From contig QXVZ01023286.1 of NCBI GenBank assembly GCA_008931825.1, positions 127,625-191,624 on the forward strand: a DNA stretch of 64,000 nucleotides, given 5' to 3'. Shown here piece by piece: positions 1 to 19,300 of the stretch; position 1 is the stretch's first letter, and each line of letters begins with the position of its first letter. The translations under genes and the position numbers were made by a program. The notes beneath the pieces were generated by a model that was not told the origin of the DNA, ran no database searches, and saw only the letters and a program-made list of their open reading frames with translations. The DNA comes from Phallusia fumigata. Taxonomy: Eukaryota; Chordata; Ascidiacea; Phlebobranchia; Ascidiidae.

Positions 1-543
1 AAAGGGACAATCAACACACGCTGAGGTATTTCCAGCCGGCGCTTATCATTAGGTATTTCGACGTATCGTGGGTCAACAGGGCGAATGATTCGAAGCGTGT
101 GTTGTGCGACATAATCGCTGGGTGGCTGGGCAAATAGTGTGCGTTGGTACGCAGCGGGGAAGATAACCCTTGCGAAGTTGGGGAGTTTCGTGAAACTTTT
201 CTACCTATGGATCGGGCTGAAATGCTAATAGCCGATAAGACATGCTAGTTTGGTATGTTTGCAAGATAAGACGCCCGGTGCTACGGTGTTTAGTGATATT
301 TTTAGACCCGCAAATTCTGTGTCAACTACATTAAGAACAAGAAATACACCAGCATTTGTTGTTGAATAAATTTCGGGTTTTTATTTTTAAAATCGTGTCG
401 ACATACCCTTTTTCAAAATTTCTGAATCGTTTTAAAGTCATGATGCCTTATTTCAAATAGGTTTTCTCTTGAAACTAACAATGGTCGTGAGTATGCTCAC
501 GCGTCATTTTTTTAATATTGTCTTAATTTAATTCTTTACTTAC
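1..543. other. Left edge, no assigned exon
   Basis: Intron or intergenic DNA beyond the second exon of the Ras-like gene. Positions 1-213 are free of stops on the - strand in one frame and nearly so on the + strand. Neither reading resembles the switch I/II region expected after a Ras P-loop, and the phase does not fit the phase-1 donor at 543. The remaining GTPase exons probably lie off the left edge. Confidence 0.3.
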
Positions 544-1341
544 CAGATTTGCCGACGTTCTTTGCACCGAGCACGAGAACGTTAAGCCGTTTCTGTTTGG
601 GTTTCGTCAACGAAATTTTGTTCTTCTGGAGTTGATCGACCGATCTGTATTAGACACAATACGTAGTTACAGTAATGCCACTAAAATACCATTTTTAAAA
701 CAAACATATTTCCTAAATTTATTTGCACAACACAAACCAATTGGCTAAGAGTTGAAACTTACACAACAGTTCATCAATTAAATAGCTTCGTCGGTTCCAA
801 TTCATACATATATATATTTAGCAATTGTAAATTTAAAAATAGCGCCATAACCCGGCACAGTTAAAGTATATGTGCGGTTGAAGAAACGACAAAGACGACA
901 CCGTTGTTTCTGCTAATGCAGTTCGATTAATACTTGTTTTTGGATCTAATCTTAAGCCTGCGCATACACAACCAATTGACTTGAAAGTCATCTTGGCGCA
1001 CAAACCAAGCTCTTTTTTGCTATTCTAACGAACGCGACTTAAGGCAAAACGCAAGTTTATCTTATATCAAATACACTTCGTAGAAAATCCGCCATTTACC
1101 TTTTTAAGTTCTGCATCCTGGTGCGAAGCATTGCAATGGAGGGCAGTTTCGGAATCTTGACTTTCTTGTCATCGTTATGATCTGCACTTTCGCTGGCTTT
1201 CACAGCAAGGCGAGTGGAATACATTCTATTGGCTGATATTTCTGCTAACGTGCCGTGCACTGTGCCTCGACGTCGATTGTTTACCATTGTTAAAGCAGAA
1301 GTTCTTGAATTTACTTTGGTTGTTACTAAGCAGTTATGCAT
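544..1341 (-). CDS. Ras-like small GTPase, N-terminal exons (partial)
   Basis: Two exons fit together: 1341..1100 (ATG start, donor GTAAAT, phase 2) and 644..544 (acceptor CAG, donor GTAAGT, phase 1). The joined reading is open. It gives an 80-residue basic/serine-rich N-terminal extension and then KRLNVLVLGAKNVGKS. The GxxxxGKS is the P-loop (G1) of Ras-family GTPases, preceded by the usual hydrophobic beta strand. The long N-terminal tail recalls RERG/RASL/RASD-type proteins rather than classical Ras. No switch or NKxD motif is in the window, so the rest must lie further left. A TATATATATA run at about 1373-1382 lies just upstream on this strand and could be the core promoter, which would mean a very short 5' UTR. 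The subfamily is not determined. Confidence 0.6.
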
Positions 1342-1344
1342 GGA

Positions 1345-3160
1345 ATGAATGCACTTAGAGCACAGAGGCAGTATATATATACAACTACAGTGCGGAAGGG
1401 AAAAAAGAATGTGCGACGTTTACAGCTAGCATAGGTTTTCCGCGAAATCTGGGACCCCCGCCGGGTCGCGTTCTGCGCGAATCCGAAACGCAAACACAAG
1501 AACAGTGATAAGCAAGGCGCGTGGCCGGGTCATTGGCCGTATTCGCGGCTCGTGGAACCAACGGCCAGGGCATTAGTGCGGGGCGAATCGCACTAATTTG
1601 TTGACTCTCTGGCGCGGAACTTTGGCTATGCGGGTTCCGGAAATGTTTCCTTGCAGCGAGTAAACATTCGCGACCAACTTGACTTTGGAAGTTGAGTTGG
1701 TTAGTTTCCGGATATACGTGCGTGTGGTGTTTGTCCAGTTTTGTTTAAATCCCGGAACCATTCGCAATCTCAGGGAAACCTAAGTACCTAACACGGACTC
1801 TAACATCAGTTTTCGGGATACTGGTGTTTTGTCAGTCGGTTTTATTTTTGATGTAAGACACGCGTATGATCTCAGCGAATGCACACTGCAGAAATTCTTG
1901 TTTTTCTCCCTTGTAAATCCTTTGTTTGGCAATACGTTTCTCCCAACAAGATACAAAAGGTTTCAAAGCGCAGTAGACCTGTTTTCGCACAATTTTCGCC
2001 GACAATTGGTTAGGTATAGAATCCCTGTAGGGTTTGTTGGATTTCTTTATTTATGTAGTAACTGACCTCATTTTGCACCTTGTTGCTAAGGTTTCAGGTA
2101 AGGAAAATGAGAAGGATAAATTGTAGAGTAATGGGTTCCCGGGAAACCCCCATCCCGAAATATTGGGATTTAGCCCCTTTTAAACCCGATCATTGGATTA
2201 TTTTTATTGAAATCCCGGGATGTTATTATTGTATTAAATAAGCAGCGGTGAGATTTACCTAGTTTTGGATAAATTTGTTTTTAAACATATTTCCAAACAA
2301 TTATGTAATCCGTAAAGATAACAAACTAGTATAAAAGTTTATGCTCATTAAGATGAGTTGAGTTTACTTCGCTCGGTGAAAGAAATCATAGCGGTCCAAT
2401 GGCACTAAAACATCAAACCGGAAAAAGCTGCGCAACGTTGAGACGTTTTGAGGCTCGAAAATAAAGGAGGGCACATTTGGCGGATCAAGATAGAACCATA
2501 ATTACAAGGCGTTATGTGACGGGGGGTCACAAGAGAGTGAGTTTTGGCGCCTTCTGAGAAATTGGACTGGGGGGGGGGGAACGTTAGTGGGACCACTCGG
2601 GTGGACTCCCAAAATTGCATTGTGGCGTTGTATTCAAATGTTTCTTTTCTACTTGCACGCGATAATCAAGCCAGTTTTAATGGTAGTAAAAGTAACTCGT
2701 TTTAAGTTTTATCTGTTGAGAGGGCTTTTTAAACATCCAGCTGTTTATGGAGGACACAGGGAAAACGGTTGAGAAACAATGATTTGATTAATTGTAAGAG
2801 TGTTGTTTCCCAGAAAGTTTACTTTTAACACCACGCGTCTGTGATAATGTTTTTTGGGGTTTCAAAGTACAATGCGCAGACAATAACTGATCAACGAACG
2901 AATACCAAATCTAAAACATTTATTCCTTTCCGCGATTTCAATTCGATTCCGAAATTCTAACCCTAATCAACTCGTCTTATACTGGTGTTGATTCAATGTT
3001 GTTCGGTATGTGGCTTCTTCGTGTGGCTTGAGCACAACAAAGGACCCCACTTAAACCTGAAAAGCAATTAACGAACAGGCGACAGGGTCCACAACAATGT
3101 GCTGGTGTCCTGGTGCACACAAATGTTTTTTGAAGTGTCAATAATTAACACAAAAAAAAA
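1345..3160. other. Intergenic region
   Basis: No supported gene. Positions 1440-1770 are locally GC-rich, like a promoter-side CpG patch of the Ras-like gene. Positions about 2131-2222 hold an imperfect inverted repeat built on CCCGGGA/ATCCC motifs and may be a small MITE. A run of ten G lies at 2570-2579. Positions 2353-2390 match, in inverted orientation, the tail of the repeat at 6630-6690. Confidence 0.4.
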
Positions 3161-3690
3161 TTACGTTAAATTTGAACAATCTGTGACGGTGAAAAACAGC
3201 TGCCACTTGCAGAATACAATGAAGCCCCTTTTTTAATTGTACATCACTGTCCTTGTGCGGGAATGACTATAGAACGCTGCATTGTCGTATTCTGGAATAA
3301 AGTATGTGATTTTATTAGAACAGAAAAAAAAATATGAAGAACAATTGCGTTAAATTTGAACAATCTGTGTCGGTGAAAAACAGCTGCCACTTGCAGAATA
3401 CAATGAAGCCCCTTTTTTAATTGCACATCACTGTCCTTGTGCAGGAATGACTATAGAACGCTGCATTGTCGTATTTTGGAATAAAGTATGTGATTTTATT
3501 AGAACAGAAAAAAAATATGAAGAACAATTACGTTAAATTTGAACAATCTGTGTCGGTGAAAAACAGCTGCCACTTGCAGAATGCAATAAAGCCCCTTTTT
3601 TAATTGTACATCACTGTCCTTGTGCGGGAATGACTATAGAAAAATGCATTGTCGTATTCTGGATTAAAGTATGTGATTTTATTAGAATAT
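3161..3690 (+). repeat. Tandem repeat, ~183-bp unit, about 2.9 copies
   Basis: Three head-to-tail copies begin at 3161, 3345 and 3528 (TTACGTTAAATTTGAAC and close variants). Each contains the landmarks AACAGCTGCCACTTGCAG, GCCCCTTTTTTAATTG and CATTGTCGTATT. Spacings are 184 and 183 bp with only a few substitutions, so the expansion is recent. No open frame runs through the unit consistently. Confidence 0.9.
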
Positions 3691-5315
3691 AGTCTGTAAC
3701 GTCAACACGTTGCGTCATAATGAAGTACTGCAGTGGGGCATTTAATTGCGGTCTTTGGATATGGGTGACTAAAATGTCATTTTGCTATCAGTTCCCTCAA
3801 TATTCCAAGTGAATGGACAAAGTATGGTTGGGTAAATGGAAATAACCGTATCTCGGAAAATCTTTTTTGGTAAATGACAAGACCTAAATGCCTAAAGATA
3901 CGACATCTGCTTGGGATGTAGTTATCAACTTGAACGTCGTGTTGGAAGAGCGTACCACGAGGTCATCAGGTAATTTTCTATCATTCGTTGCTCCTTTGCA
4001 CACCTAGTTAGACATTACATTTCGTGGTACTAAGACAGGTTACTAATCCGTTCCTGGCACAACCAGCGGAGATATAGCTGTAATACCAAAGGTGTCAGAG
4101 TTGAAATCATAGGTATCGCTTGATAACAAAGTTTCATTTGTACTAATTCTGCGTTATAAAAATATACATGTAGATACCACACACATAAATATAAACAAAC
4201 CAGTCTTGAACGTCAACACGCGTTAAACTGTATGAAATTCCATGCAACGGACAGCAGAAAACAGCCCAAAAACAAACAACCTCATCATTCGTGCTTGTTC
4301 CCACGTTAGAGTGCAAGATTAATGAACGAGAAACAAAATACTGCAAACACATTCTAGACAAAATATGTCTGAATTTCGAAAGGTGTACATCAGTGTGAAG
4401 CATACATTCTTTGTCTGGAAAACCATAGAGATTAATGATAACAAACTTGATGAAGGGTTGGGGCTTTGCAAAGGCTTTGAATTGTACTTCTAGAAGTGTA
4501 CTTTACTTTGTTTGAAAATGGATACGCGGTGGGAATCTCACCTGACCTAACCATCAATTGAAAAATCCACCATCACCAAATTAAGGCATGACTTGTTGTA
4601 TTATAACTTGCACAAGTCCTCCCAAACACGACGATTTGTTAAATAAGGGATTTTAAACTGCCGAAAGAACTTGGCAAACACAGCATCAGAACTAAATAAG
4701 GACCTTACCCGACAAAAGCGATATGCAAACACGCCGTCGGGCTAAACAAGGACCTTAACCCGGCGAAATCAGTTAGCAAACACAACTATCGAGGCTATAA
4801 AGGCGTCAAGACCGTTGAGTAAATGGGAACTACAGTTTTTGTATAGGCTACAGGAAAACTACTTGCAATGGTAAAAAAGCCAGAATTAAGACTTGGGAGT
4901 TCACACTCATTTAAAAGATAATCTGGTGAGGTTGTGGGGCTGGAGTTACGTTTCACTTCAACTTGATTTAACGGGTTTTGTGTGGGCTGAAATCAGGCCA
5001 GGTCCTTAACGAGGTGTAGTTGTGCAACGATGCGACGGTTTCAACAGGTTTAGAAGAAGTGGTAACTTTAACAGTTAAGCCTTGACTTTAACTTTGTTGA
5101 GCGGAAGTGATATCTAAGTCGTTTTCTAACGAGCCATCGCTGCAGTTGACTGCACAAAGCTGGTTAAGATATCCACTTCAAGCAGACAAGACGCTTCGTA
5201 TGCATAACCGTTTTCCCCAAATTTGTGTGGCACAAATGCATATAAATATATTTTTAACCCTGTCAGTCCTGCATGTTAATAAAGTTGGTCAAACTAAAAG
5301 AATCTGAACAAAACT
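3691..5315. other. Intergenic region upstream of carboxylesterase
   Basis: No supported coding exon. Positions about 4640-4800 contain two or three imperfect copies of a 60-bp motif (CTAAATAAGGACCTTAC and variants). The last few hundred bases should hold the promoter and 5' UTR of the carboxylesterase. A TAA at 5295-5297, in frame with the chosen ATG, closes any direct upstream extension. Confidence 0.4.
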
Positions 5316-10686
<5,371 letters not shown>

Positions 10687-10744
10687 ATGTCAACCTTAGC
10701 AGCAATATGTTTCTGATTGAAAATTGTTGATTAGTGCAACATTT

Positions 10745-10750
10745 AATAAA
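10745..10750 (+). terminator. Polyadenylation signal AATAAA
   Basis: A canonical AATAAA 59 bases after the carboxylesterase stop codon, in the right orientation. It supports 10527..10686 as the true last exon. Confidence 0.6.
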
Positions 10751-10866
10751 TGTGATTTAAACAACACACGAGTCCCTAATTATCAGTCTTTCATCCTGGT
10801 CAAAAATGTGTTTTGACTGTTTTTCTGGCTATTTGAATGAAAATATTCAAACATTCGAGCGTAACG

Positions 10867-10957
10867 CAGTGGTTCCAAACCTTTTTTACTGCAGTTCACC
10901 TTTGCTCTTGTTGGACTTTTCATTTAAGTGATATAAAGTAAAGGTTGGAAACCACTG
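10867..10957. mobile_element. Short hAT-like MITE, 91 bp
   Basis: Terminal inverted repeats CAGTGGTTCCAAACCTTT and AAAGGTTGGAAACCACTG are perfect or nearly so at both ends of a 91-bp segment. The CAGTGGTT end is typical of hAT-superfamily nonautonomous elements. No clean 8-bp target duplication was found, so it is either old or internally rearranged. Confidence 0.65.
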
Positions 10958-11421
10958 GTCTACATAAAAAGAAAAGCTGCACCTTATGTGGAAATTTCTT
11001 TCCGCTTGGAAACCACCGGCGTAGCGTTTTATACTAGTTTCTCTGACGCCACGAAACGACAATAATAAAGTACGATTTTGTCCACTCCACGTCTTCCAAA
11101 GCAGAAAATGTTTCCTAGTGTCTCGCAAAAAGCTTCTCAGCTTCAAAGCAAATACCATACACACATACACAGAATAAAAAACCAATCACAGAAGTTGGTT
11201 TTTAAGATCTGCTTTTACTGGTCATGTTGAGCGACGATAACGAATAACTCGGACCCGGAAAAAAACGGTGGGCACAGCATTAAATCATCAACCTTTTCAA
11301 GGTTACAGTTAAAATATGTGTACTTTTCGAAACTTCAAACATCACATATAGAGACATGCTCAAGCTGCACACATATGTAAATAGGTTTTGCTCATCGACG
11401 CTCTCTATGCAAGTGATAGAG

Positions 11422-11678
11422 CAGTGGCTCCCAACCGTTGGTGCACAAGACAACTCAGCATGCATACCATGAAAGCAACGTAGCGAAATGAAACTACCCG
11501 CCGCTATGGTCTTACTTGCAAAACACGGCATGGAGGGCAACTCTAGAAACCATACTACCGGGTATCACGACATCTGGGACATACAAACGAATATGTTTAT
11601 GACTGGTTTCTTTAAGGGTCTCTAGGGCTTTCAGCAAATCGTCAAAAGGGGCAGGAAACTAAAGGTGGGGAACCACTG
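11422..11678. mobile_element. hAT-like MITE, ~257 bp
   Basis: Begins CAGTGGCTCCCAACCGTTGG and ends GGTGGGGAACCACTG, forming imperfect inverted termini of the same kind as the neighbour at 10867. Flanking octamers are only loosely alike (TGATAGAG and GAATAGAT). No transposase reading frame is present, so it is nonautonomous. Confidence 0.5.
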
Positions 11679-13395
11679 GAATAGATGATGACGAAAAGGT
11701 TCAAGAACTTTGTAATCTCAATTTGGCCTGTTTGCTCCACGAGGTTTAACATTAACTCGATACAGTTATTTTCGACAAAAAGTGAGGACACACGTTGATA
11801 CTGCGATGTCAAAGATTGCACGAGACGTATCAAATGATTAGGGATTTTACAGAAATATGTACAGTTTTTTAAACAAGGTTATCTACAGCGGTCGATGCGG
11901 AGTTTTGACACATCACGTTATAATACAACACTTTTAACTACACGGGAGCACAAAAGAAGCATTTTGCAACGTTTACCAGTGACACAAATCGTTGTAATGC
12001 CACATGAATACAGTTTTTAGATAATTGCAAACAGAATTAATAAGGGACTTACTAAATATTAATGTTGAGCTTTTTGTCTGCTCAATTATTTAGCACAGAC
12101 GAGGTAAAGCAGTAAATCGGGTGAACTGCGCAATCGCCATATGTTATTGCGCAATAAAGTGCTTTGCCGCGTTACCGCTAAACTCTATGTACACATGCAA
12201 ATATGTTTTATGTGCAAGACTATGCTGTTTTACGCATCCTCGTCAAAAAGAACGCGAATGGGTTAGAGATAGGGGACAACACTACGAAGAACACAACAGT
12301 CAGCAACGGGCAGGTGAAACACAATCAAGGAAATCAGTGAAATTTGTAAGATTGCATGTAAACACCATGTCTAGCTTTACTGAGAAAAAGTAGCGGATTA
12401 AAGTGCCTTGTATAATGATCAAGAGGTGAAAAATTCTGCTGATTTGAAATATTATTCCTGGTAATGCAGTGAAGTACAACGTTATAATGTCAATACTGGC
12501 TAGCGATTTGGTTAACACTGACTTTAAGTGCATTAAAGTCCGAATATTCCTGTGAAAAAATGCTCGGTATATGCAGCGCTGTTTAACAGAAAACGTCTTG
12601 ACTAAATTTTGGATTCGATTAAAACGTTTTTTTTTTCGTTTTCTCAGGGAAAACCAACAATACTACTTCAATACAGAGCACCGAATATGTGGCTTGTTTA
12701 AACGAACAAATTTTGGGATTTTTAAAGAAGCTGGGTCACGATATACTGCACGAAGTACGCCCCAAAAAATGATTCGGCTCAAGTTTTCTGTGAAAATTTT
12801 TGGCACAGAGACAATGCTTCGGCCGGCATTGTGCCAGTTAAGGTGTGGGAGAAAAATAAAGTCTTTTGTGCGAATGTACCGACGCTGTTTTCACAAAAAA
12901 TCGAAAATCATAAACTGTTTCATACCATCAAGCAGCAACTGGGTATAAAACTTGTGCAGGATAAATATACTGTACGAATAAATACAGAAATAGGTTAAAA
13001 AGGATGAAAAAAGTCCTTGTTACGTAAATTTTGGTACATTTGTTTCACCAAAATAAGGATTGCATTCGTAAACGTGCAAAAAAGCACAACATTTTCCGGA
13101 TTCATTTTGTGTACGTTTTTTATATGTTATCTCCACTGTAAACTTTGCAAGGTGAAAAGCAAATAGGAAATTTCAGCACCTACATATCCAACAAACGAAT
13201 TTGTATTAGGTTCTACAATCCAGCTACCCTATGAACAAATAATAATTTCTTTTCGCAAAAAAGATACGTCGCAACTTTAACACTAGAGGGGGAAAGAGTG
13301 TATGATGGACGGAGAACAAAAAGAGAACGATGTGCAAACGATGCAAGTACAATAACTCCATAGTTAAAACGGCCTATGACTAAAAGTGGAACGGT

Positions 13396-16300
13396 TTAAT
13401 CTTCGCGAATCGCTTTAAGGGCATCACGCAGGTGTTTCATGGTCTCCTCGTATCGCTGGGATGTCTCGAAGCTCGTTTCTCTGTTTAAGTTGAAGTCCAG
13501 CGTGACTGACGAGTCTGTTTGGAAAACAAAGGAATCTGTGTCAAAGGACTTTCAAACAAGGGGAGACAAAAATCGACCAAAGCTTAAAAAGGGTCAGTAA
13601 GTGTGGAGATTTGAACTCATAATTGCAGCACGGCCGCAAATGGCGGCCTACAAACCTGTACCGGTATTGTCAGCGTGATAAAACTTCACAAACATATATT
13701 GCACCACGCTTGTGTCGCATCCCTATCAAGGGTCTGATTGGGTGCAGGTCTGAAGTCAGACTTGTGTAAAATTCTGATATTGTCTAAACAGGCGGCGAAG
13801 ACATGAATCACATCCAACGAAATGCATATCGTCTGAATTTCCCAAAACCAGGCATGACCAATCCATTGTTCAGTTTTGCTTCACACTTTCCGTTTAAAAT
13901 TCAGCTGGTGACGTCATATTTTCCATTCAAAAAATTCCGCTCCACAAATTAGCAGCACCTGTGAAAACCGAGGCCTAATACTTACATGGTGTGCACTCCG
14001 GCACGTCGATCTCATAGTAGTCTGAGTTTTCGAACCCCTGAGCTTCCACGCGAATATGATACTTTCCCGGGGCTAGAAGCCTCCAGTAGTCACCGTCGTC
14101 TGCTGTCCAAACTGTGTGGTGAATATCCTTGAGTATTATGATGGCCCTGGGTATGCCTCGTCCAGTGTCAGACTCCCGCACAAATCCCTTGACTCCGCAC
14201 GTGGCCTGTGATGACGTAAGGTATGGCGTCATTATGGCATCACACACAATTAAAAAAAAACGTTAATGAGGCAAAAAGTGTGGCTATGGTTTATTTCATA
14301 GGTTCAGAACTATTTTCAGCCAAAAACATTTTAATTCGACGAATTTTGACTAGCAAGTTTTTTAATTCTTGCATCAAAAAAGTTTAATGCATCTGCTTTA
14401 CACTTTGTTTTCAGGGTATTTTGTGGCGTACATTTTTTGTGGAATGTCGCTGTAGATTTTTTTTAGTTTTATAATTCACTGTGGAAAATAAAAATCTTAC
14501 ATTTTCCATTAGTAGCGCAATTTCACATATGGAGGGAAACAAAGGACCTGTGACGTATGTGTGACGTTAAGATTTTTCAGACGTCTAGACGCTTAATATT
14601 TTGTCCTACCAAAATAGGCACAGTTTCCAAAGCACCCCCATGAAGTAAAGGTCTGCTAATGGTTAAAATAGTTTTCGGATTATTACTCTATAAAGGTTTT
14701 CTTTGCAATTGTACACCTTCAGAAAGCCCTTTTAATCATCGATCAAGGCTAAAGCGAAGATTAATATATCGCACTTATAGCGTTGACACTTACACTTCAA
14801 TTTTGGCGTTTATCCGTTTTATCGAACACAGGCACTCGAGGAACTGTCGAATTCCTTGTGCTATTTCCGTAACGTTGGATCAATGACAAACGTGGCACGC
14901 GAAAAACGCGTCATGACGGACGGGTCAAAACCGATCGAAATAGCACAACAATACGTATGTCGCTTAATTATTCATTACCCGTATGGGGTTGCATGTGAAT
15001 GTGACCGGAATTTATTCACAAATCGTAATCCATTTTAAAGCGCGGCAATTTTATGCTTCTTAACGGTGAACGGTTGGATGACTAACGCTGTCATGGGCGA
15101 TAAAAACAAAATTTGGAAAACCCGCTAGAAGTTTACACCGCAATTATTTACTTACTCATTGCAAGAAATTGAATATGTTATTGGTTTGTAAGACCTAACG
15201 ACATTTTGTCAACTTGAAACATTATGTTTTATGGGGCATGTGGGCATAAAAAACAACAATAACCTGTTATGTTTCTACCGCAGTTATTTATTCCACATTG
15301 CAATGTGGTATTGCTTGTAAGACCTAATGACATTTTGTGAACCACAATTAATATGTTTTAGAGGCATGTTGGGCTTTGAAAACGGTTCGAAATCTTAAAC
15401 CGCCTGTAAGCGTTTCTGACCGGGTTAACTTTTAGACAGAGCGAATCATTGCTAGTTTGATGTTATCTAAGATTAGATCGGATCAGGTATGTTCAGCCCA
15501 AAGCCCAAACTACCAAACAAAAGCTACGGAAATAAATTGTTCATCAATGTTTGTTAAGTCTTCCTGTATGTTTATTATTGCTTGACAGTTTGCCTTTTTT
15601 CACGTGTAATCTAATTCAACCTCATCATGTGTAATAATAGTGACATAACTTTTAAATCGGAATGGTATTGAAACCCTGCAACCTTTAGATACTTAATAAA
15701 CATTACAACGACACAAACGCACATTACAATGAGTTAAAAATTGATAAATTTTGAACACCATTTCCCAAATGCAAATTTTATTGCCCAACAGCTCGGGTGT
15801 TCACAGGGAGGGCTTACGGGTCACCGTTTCTGGTCTAACACATGTTACATTTCAGGTCGCATGGCGTTATGTGGTTGGAATACAATGGGCAACATACGAC
15901 AGTATGGGAAAGATCGATTTTCATGCGTCCGGTTTGCAAAGGTTGTGGGATATGGAGAGCGATGAGAAACGCGGTTTTATTCGCTACCAGCCTTTGAATT
16001 TCTGCTGTCTGATATTGAAGGTGACGCATTTAAAACCACTGCCCTATTATATGTTCTGTGTTTTGACGCGTCAGCTAATGGATGTGTGGTTTAGTCCCGT
16101 GGTTCCTAACCTGGGTGGCTTCTCTCATTTAAAGGCTTTTAATTTGAAGTATACAATTTGTTGAAGAAACGAGTCAACGAAAATATTTTGATTCTAAACA
16201 CTATCATTGCCTGTATTTGGAGACTAATTTTCATTTTTTTGGAGGGATCCATGTAACAGGGTTTTAAGTCGTTATCAGCTCCACACAGATTTTTGAATTA

Positions 16301-19300
16301 TCAACAATGGTTGTATTATATTCATGCAAACATTTGGACTTTGAATTCGTACCAAAGCAGTAATGTTGAATGGTGATCAACGTTTACAGCAGATTCATAC
16401 ACGTCATGGGTTTTTCTTCCGCAATGTTAACTGTGTAGGCAATTTGCATTGAGTTACACAGCCCTGTTTGCTGTTAACCTTATTCTTCTGATTTTCGTAT
16501 AATGCTCGCACAAGCGCCATTCAAAACTAACGACTTTTGTCGGGTTTTGCATTATTTAAGCCATCCCCAAATTGATTTCGACGGAATAGCATCACAATTC
16601 GCTTCACCTAACCCTGTCATTGTGACGTAGGTTGGTGACGTCAGAGATCAAAGACCAGTGACATAACCTCATTTTTTCGAAGATCTACTTGGTTTTTTTT
16701 GGAGTAACCCTAAAAACTTTAATCCAACATTTCCCTTTGAACAGTTACTTCCAGCTGTGTTTACCTGGAGGGCGTAATTCATCAGCGCGTGTTTGTTTTC
16801 GCGCCAGTACTCGGGCAAATCTTTGGGAGGGGGAAATTTATTACAGCCCATTTCGATTGTCAACTCAAAGCAGTTCGTCGCCAAATAGTTGAAGTCCTGC
16901 ATGCCTGCAAACAAACAAAATGTGTGTGAAAACCGGAATGAAGTGGAAAGAACAAAGCTCACAGAACCGTTATCCCACAAAAGCTGATACAAAACCACAG
17001 GAAATTGAACACAAACGCATTTAAATCTTTTTTGAACTTGACTGTTGTGTAACCATAGCGTCGCTCTTCTAACATTTTAAATAGTCAGCATAACACTACT
17101 TTTTAAAATACTGACATGGTGAACTGAAGAATCATAATTTGGTTGACAGTAATCAAAAAAATATGAATTTGAGACAAACACGTTTTGGTGTTAAAGAGCT
17201 ACATCAAATGCACTTTGCCATTGCCTGTCAAGGCATCCATACTTGCTTTAGGATAAAGAAGTATGTTGCTGTAAATTTGTTAAAAAAGGAACAACTTTGC
17301 CGAAATTTTAATTTTCAGCAGTGTAAAAAGAACAGGACAGATGGTTTCAAATTGGCAAAAACAGGTTCACTTTCTAAATACACTTCACAAAAAAACAAAA
17401 ACAATGACATAAAATGCCGAACAAAATTTTCACAACTGGTAGTTTACCTCCTGAGACGCTGTACCACATTGCTCCATTTGTGATTCCGTCTTTGAAGTTA
17501 TCGCCAGTAGAGCAGCCAGTCGATTTTGACATGTGATCGTTGCCATTGCTATATGCGTGAGCCAACTGACGGAAAATTTTGTCGTCTGGACTCGCTACGA
17601 ACAAACGGGAAAGTCAATATAGGCGGGGTTAGCAATCTATGTTCTGTAAAGGTTAAATCGTGGTTTGTCGGACATCGCGTGTTCCTGTGGTTTTCGGGGA
17701 GTAATTAAATTTTGATTTATCTTTATTAAAAAAAACATTGGGTAATGATTGACAAGGGAGTCTGTAATGGTTGCTTGGATTTTGGCGAAACACCACAATA
17801 ATTTTTGTATTGGTGTTTGCAGGTTGTATCTTATGTTATTAGACTTTCAGTTCTGGTTGCCAGAAAGACTCATAGATACCAAAATCAAAATCCGTTTTTG
17901 GAAAAGCACTGTGCTTAATAGCTTGTCTTTTAGGCAGTGCTTTCGGTAGGAACCAAAACTAAGTTGCCAATTCTGACGCAGGCATGTCGAATATCGACGT
18001 ATTTGTAATTGGCAATTTATTTTTCGTAGCAATTTTTTTTTGTGTGGGTTAACTGATGTGACAGCCTGGGTCAGTAGTTACAGTGCACGAAGGAAGGGGG
18101 CCCACAAAAATCAAAGTCGGGCAACAAATATTCAAAAATATAGATGTTTGCGGCAAATACGTACCCTGTTAAACCGCAATACGTTCTGACAGATGTACGA
18201 TTATCGATCAATCGAACACTAATGGACCTTAATTTCGTGTAATTCGCAGCACATTAACATTAAAGGTCCCATATGTCGCAAGCAGAAGCGTATTACCAAG
18301 CCACAAATTGAAGTCACCGCCGTACCGTTGTATTCTCGGCTTTTCCCACTACATGTTGTGTCGTAAGGATAATTTGCCACCATATCTCCACCATGGAAGT
18401 TCGCTGATAGCACAAACGCTTTGTCCATGATCCATTCGATCACCGCTGTTGTTTCGGGCTGTAGCTGAAATTGTAAGGTAACTTTCATGTTAAAGTAAAT
18501 TTTGCATCTTAAAACCACATTAAACACGTCGCGATGATAAAAGTAATCAAAATATTTTTACACACTTGACAAAAAAGTACAAATACTTTACTTGTAAAAT
18601 TATTAACAACAAACTCCGTTAGTACGCAACACATAAGTAGATAAATCGAACGGTAGTAGCAAAATGTGTTAGTAATTCAAAAATATGGACTGTTTGTCCG
18701 TTTTAAAAGCTCCTAAAAGGCAGGAGTACAAAAGACAAAGTGTTGATGTAAATTGTTTAGAAAACTATTTCACATTTTTTGTTTTTTTGTTTTTTTTTGA
18801 GAAAAGAAAAAAATAAACATCATTTTTCCACGAAGGCACCGATTTGAAAAAAAAAACAGTTATAAGAAGCGCCAAGGTGACGTCAATAAATTCAAAATGT
18901 CGAATAATCTATCCCTGTCAACTGAGTAAACGTGGCTGCTGAACAGGTGCTCCCATTAATGTTAATTTAAACACTGTACCAAGGGGGAGCCGACCGCAAT
19001 TATCCAACGATGAACATTTTGTAGTGGGTCATATTTTACGCCACGACATGAAATATTGATTAGCGATCGATTTTCGAAGTCTTTGAAGACCACAAAATCG
19101 ATTTTCCGTACAAGACGGGCGACCAAGAAACTGAATGAGATGCGACTGACGGCAAGAGTGATAATACACTTTTGTTTTTCTGCGTGAGCTTGATTGTAAG
19201 ATTTGGGTGATTCTGTAAACGCTCAATTTGGCTTTCAACGGATCTGGGATATTATCACTAAGCAGTTTGAATTTTTTTTGTGTTGTTTTACATGGAGTTT

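Larger units (their letters stand above)
10751..13395. other. Intergenic region between convergent 3' ends
   Basis: Separates the carboxylesterase (+) from the carboxypeptidase (-). It contains the two hAT-like MITEs listed separately. The longest open stretch (12571-12948, +) is compositionally like its surroundings and has no recognisable domain, so it is not called. Confidence 0.5.

Noticed and set aside
1-213. Stop-free - strand reading at the left edge as the next Ras-like exon
   Set aside because: Its frame needs phase 2 while the preceding donor is phase 1, and it contains no switch or effector-region motif.
12571-12948. A 125-codon open stretch on +
   Set aside because: No domain, no splice partners, composition like the flanks. 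It lies in a 3' intergenic region rich in repeats.
15741-16164. Open stretches in the long carboxypeptidase intron as a nested gene
   Set aside because: Two overlapping frames of similar length without domain similarity. MITE-like ends nearby suggest repeat-derived sequence.
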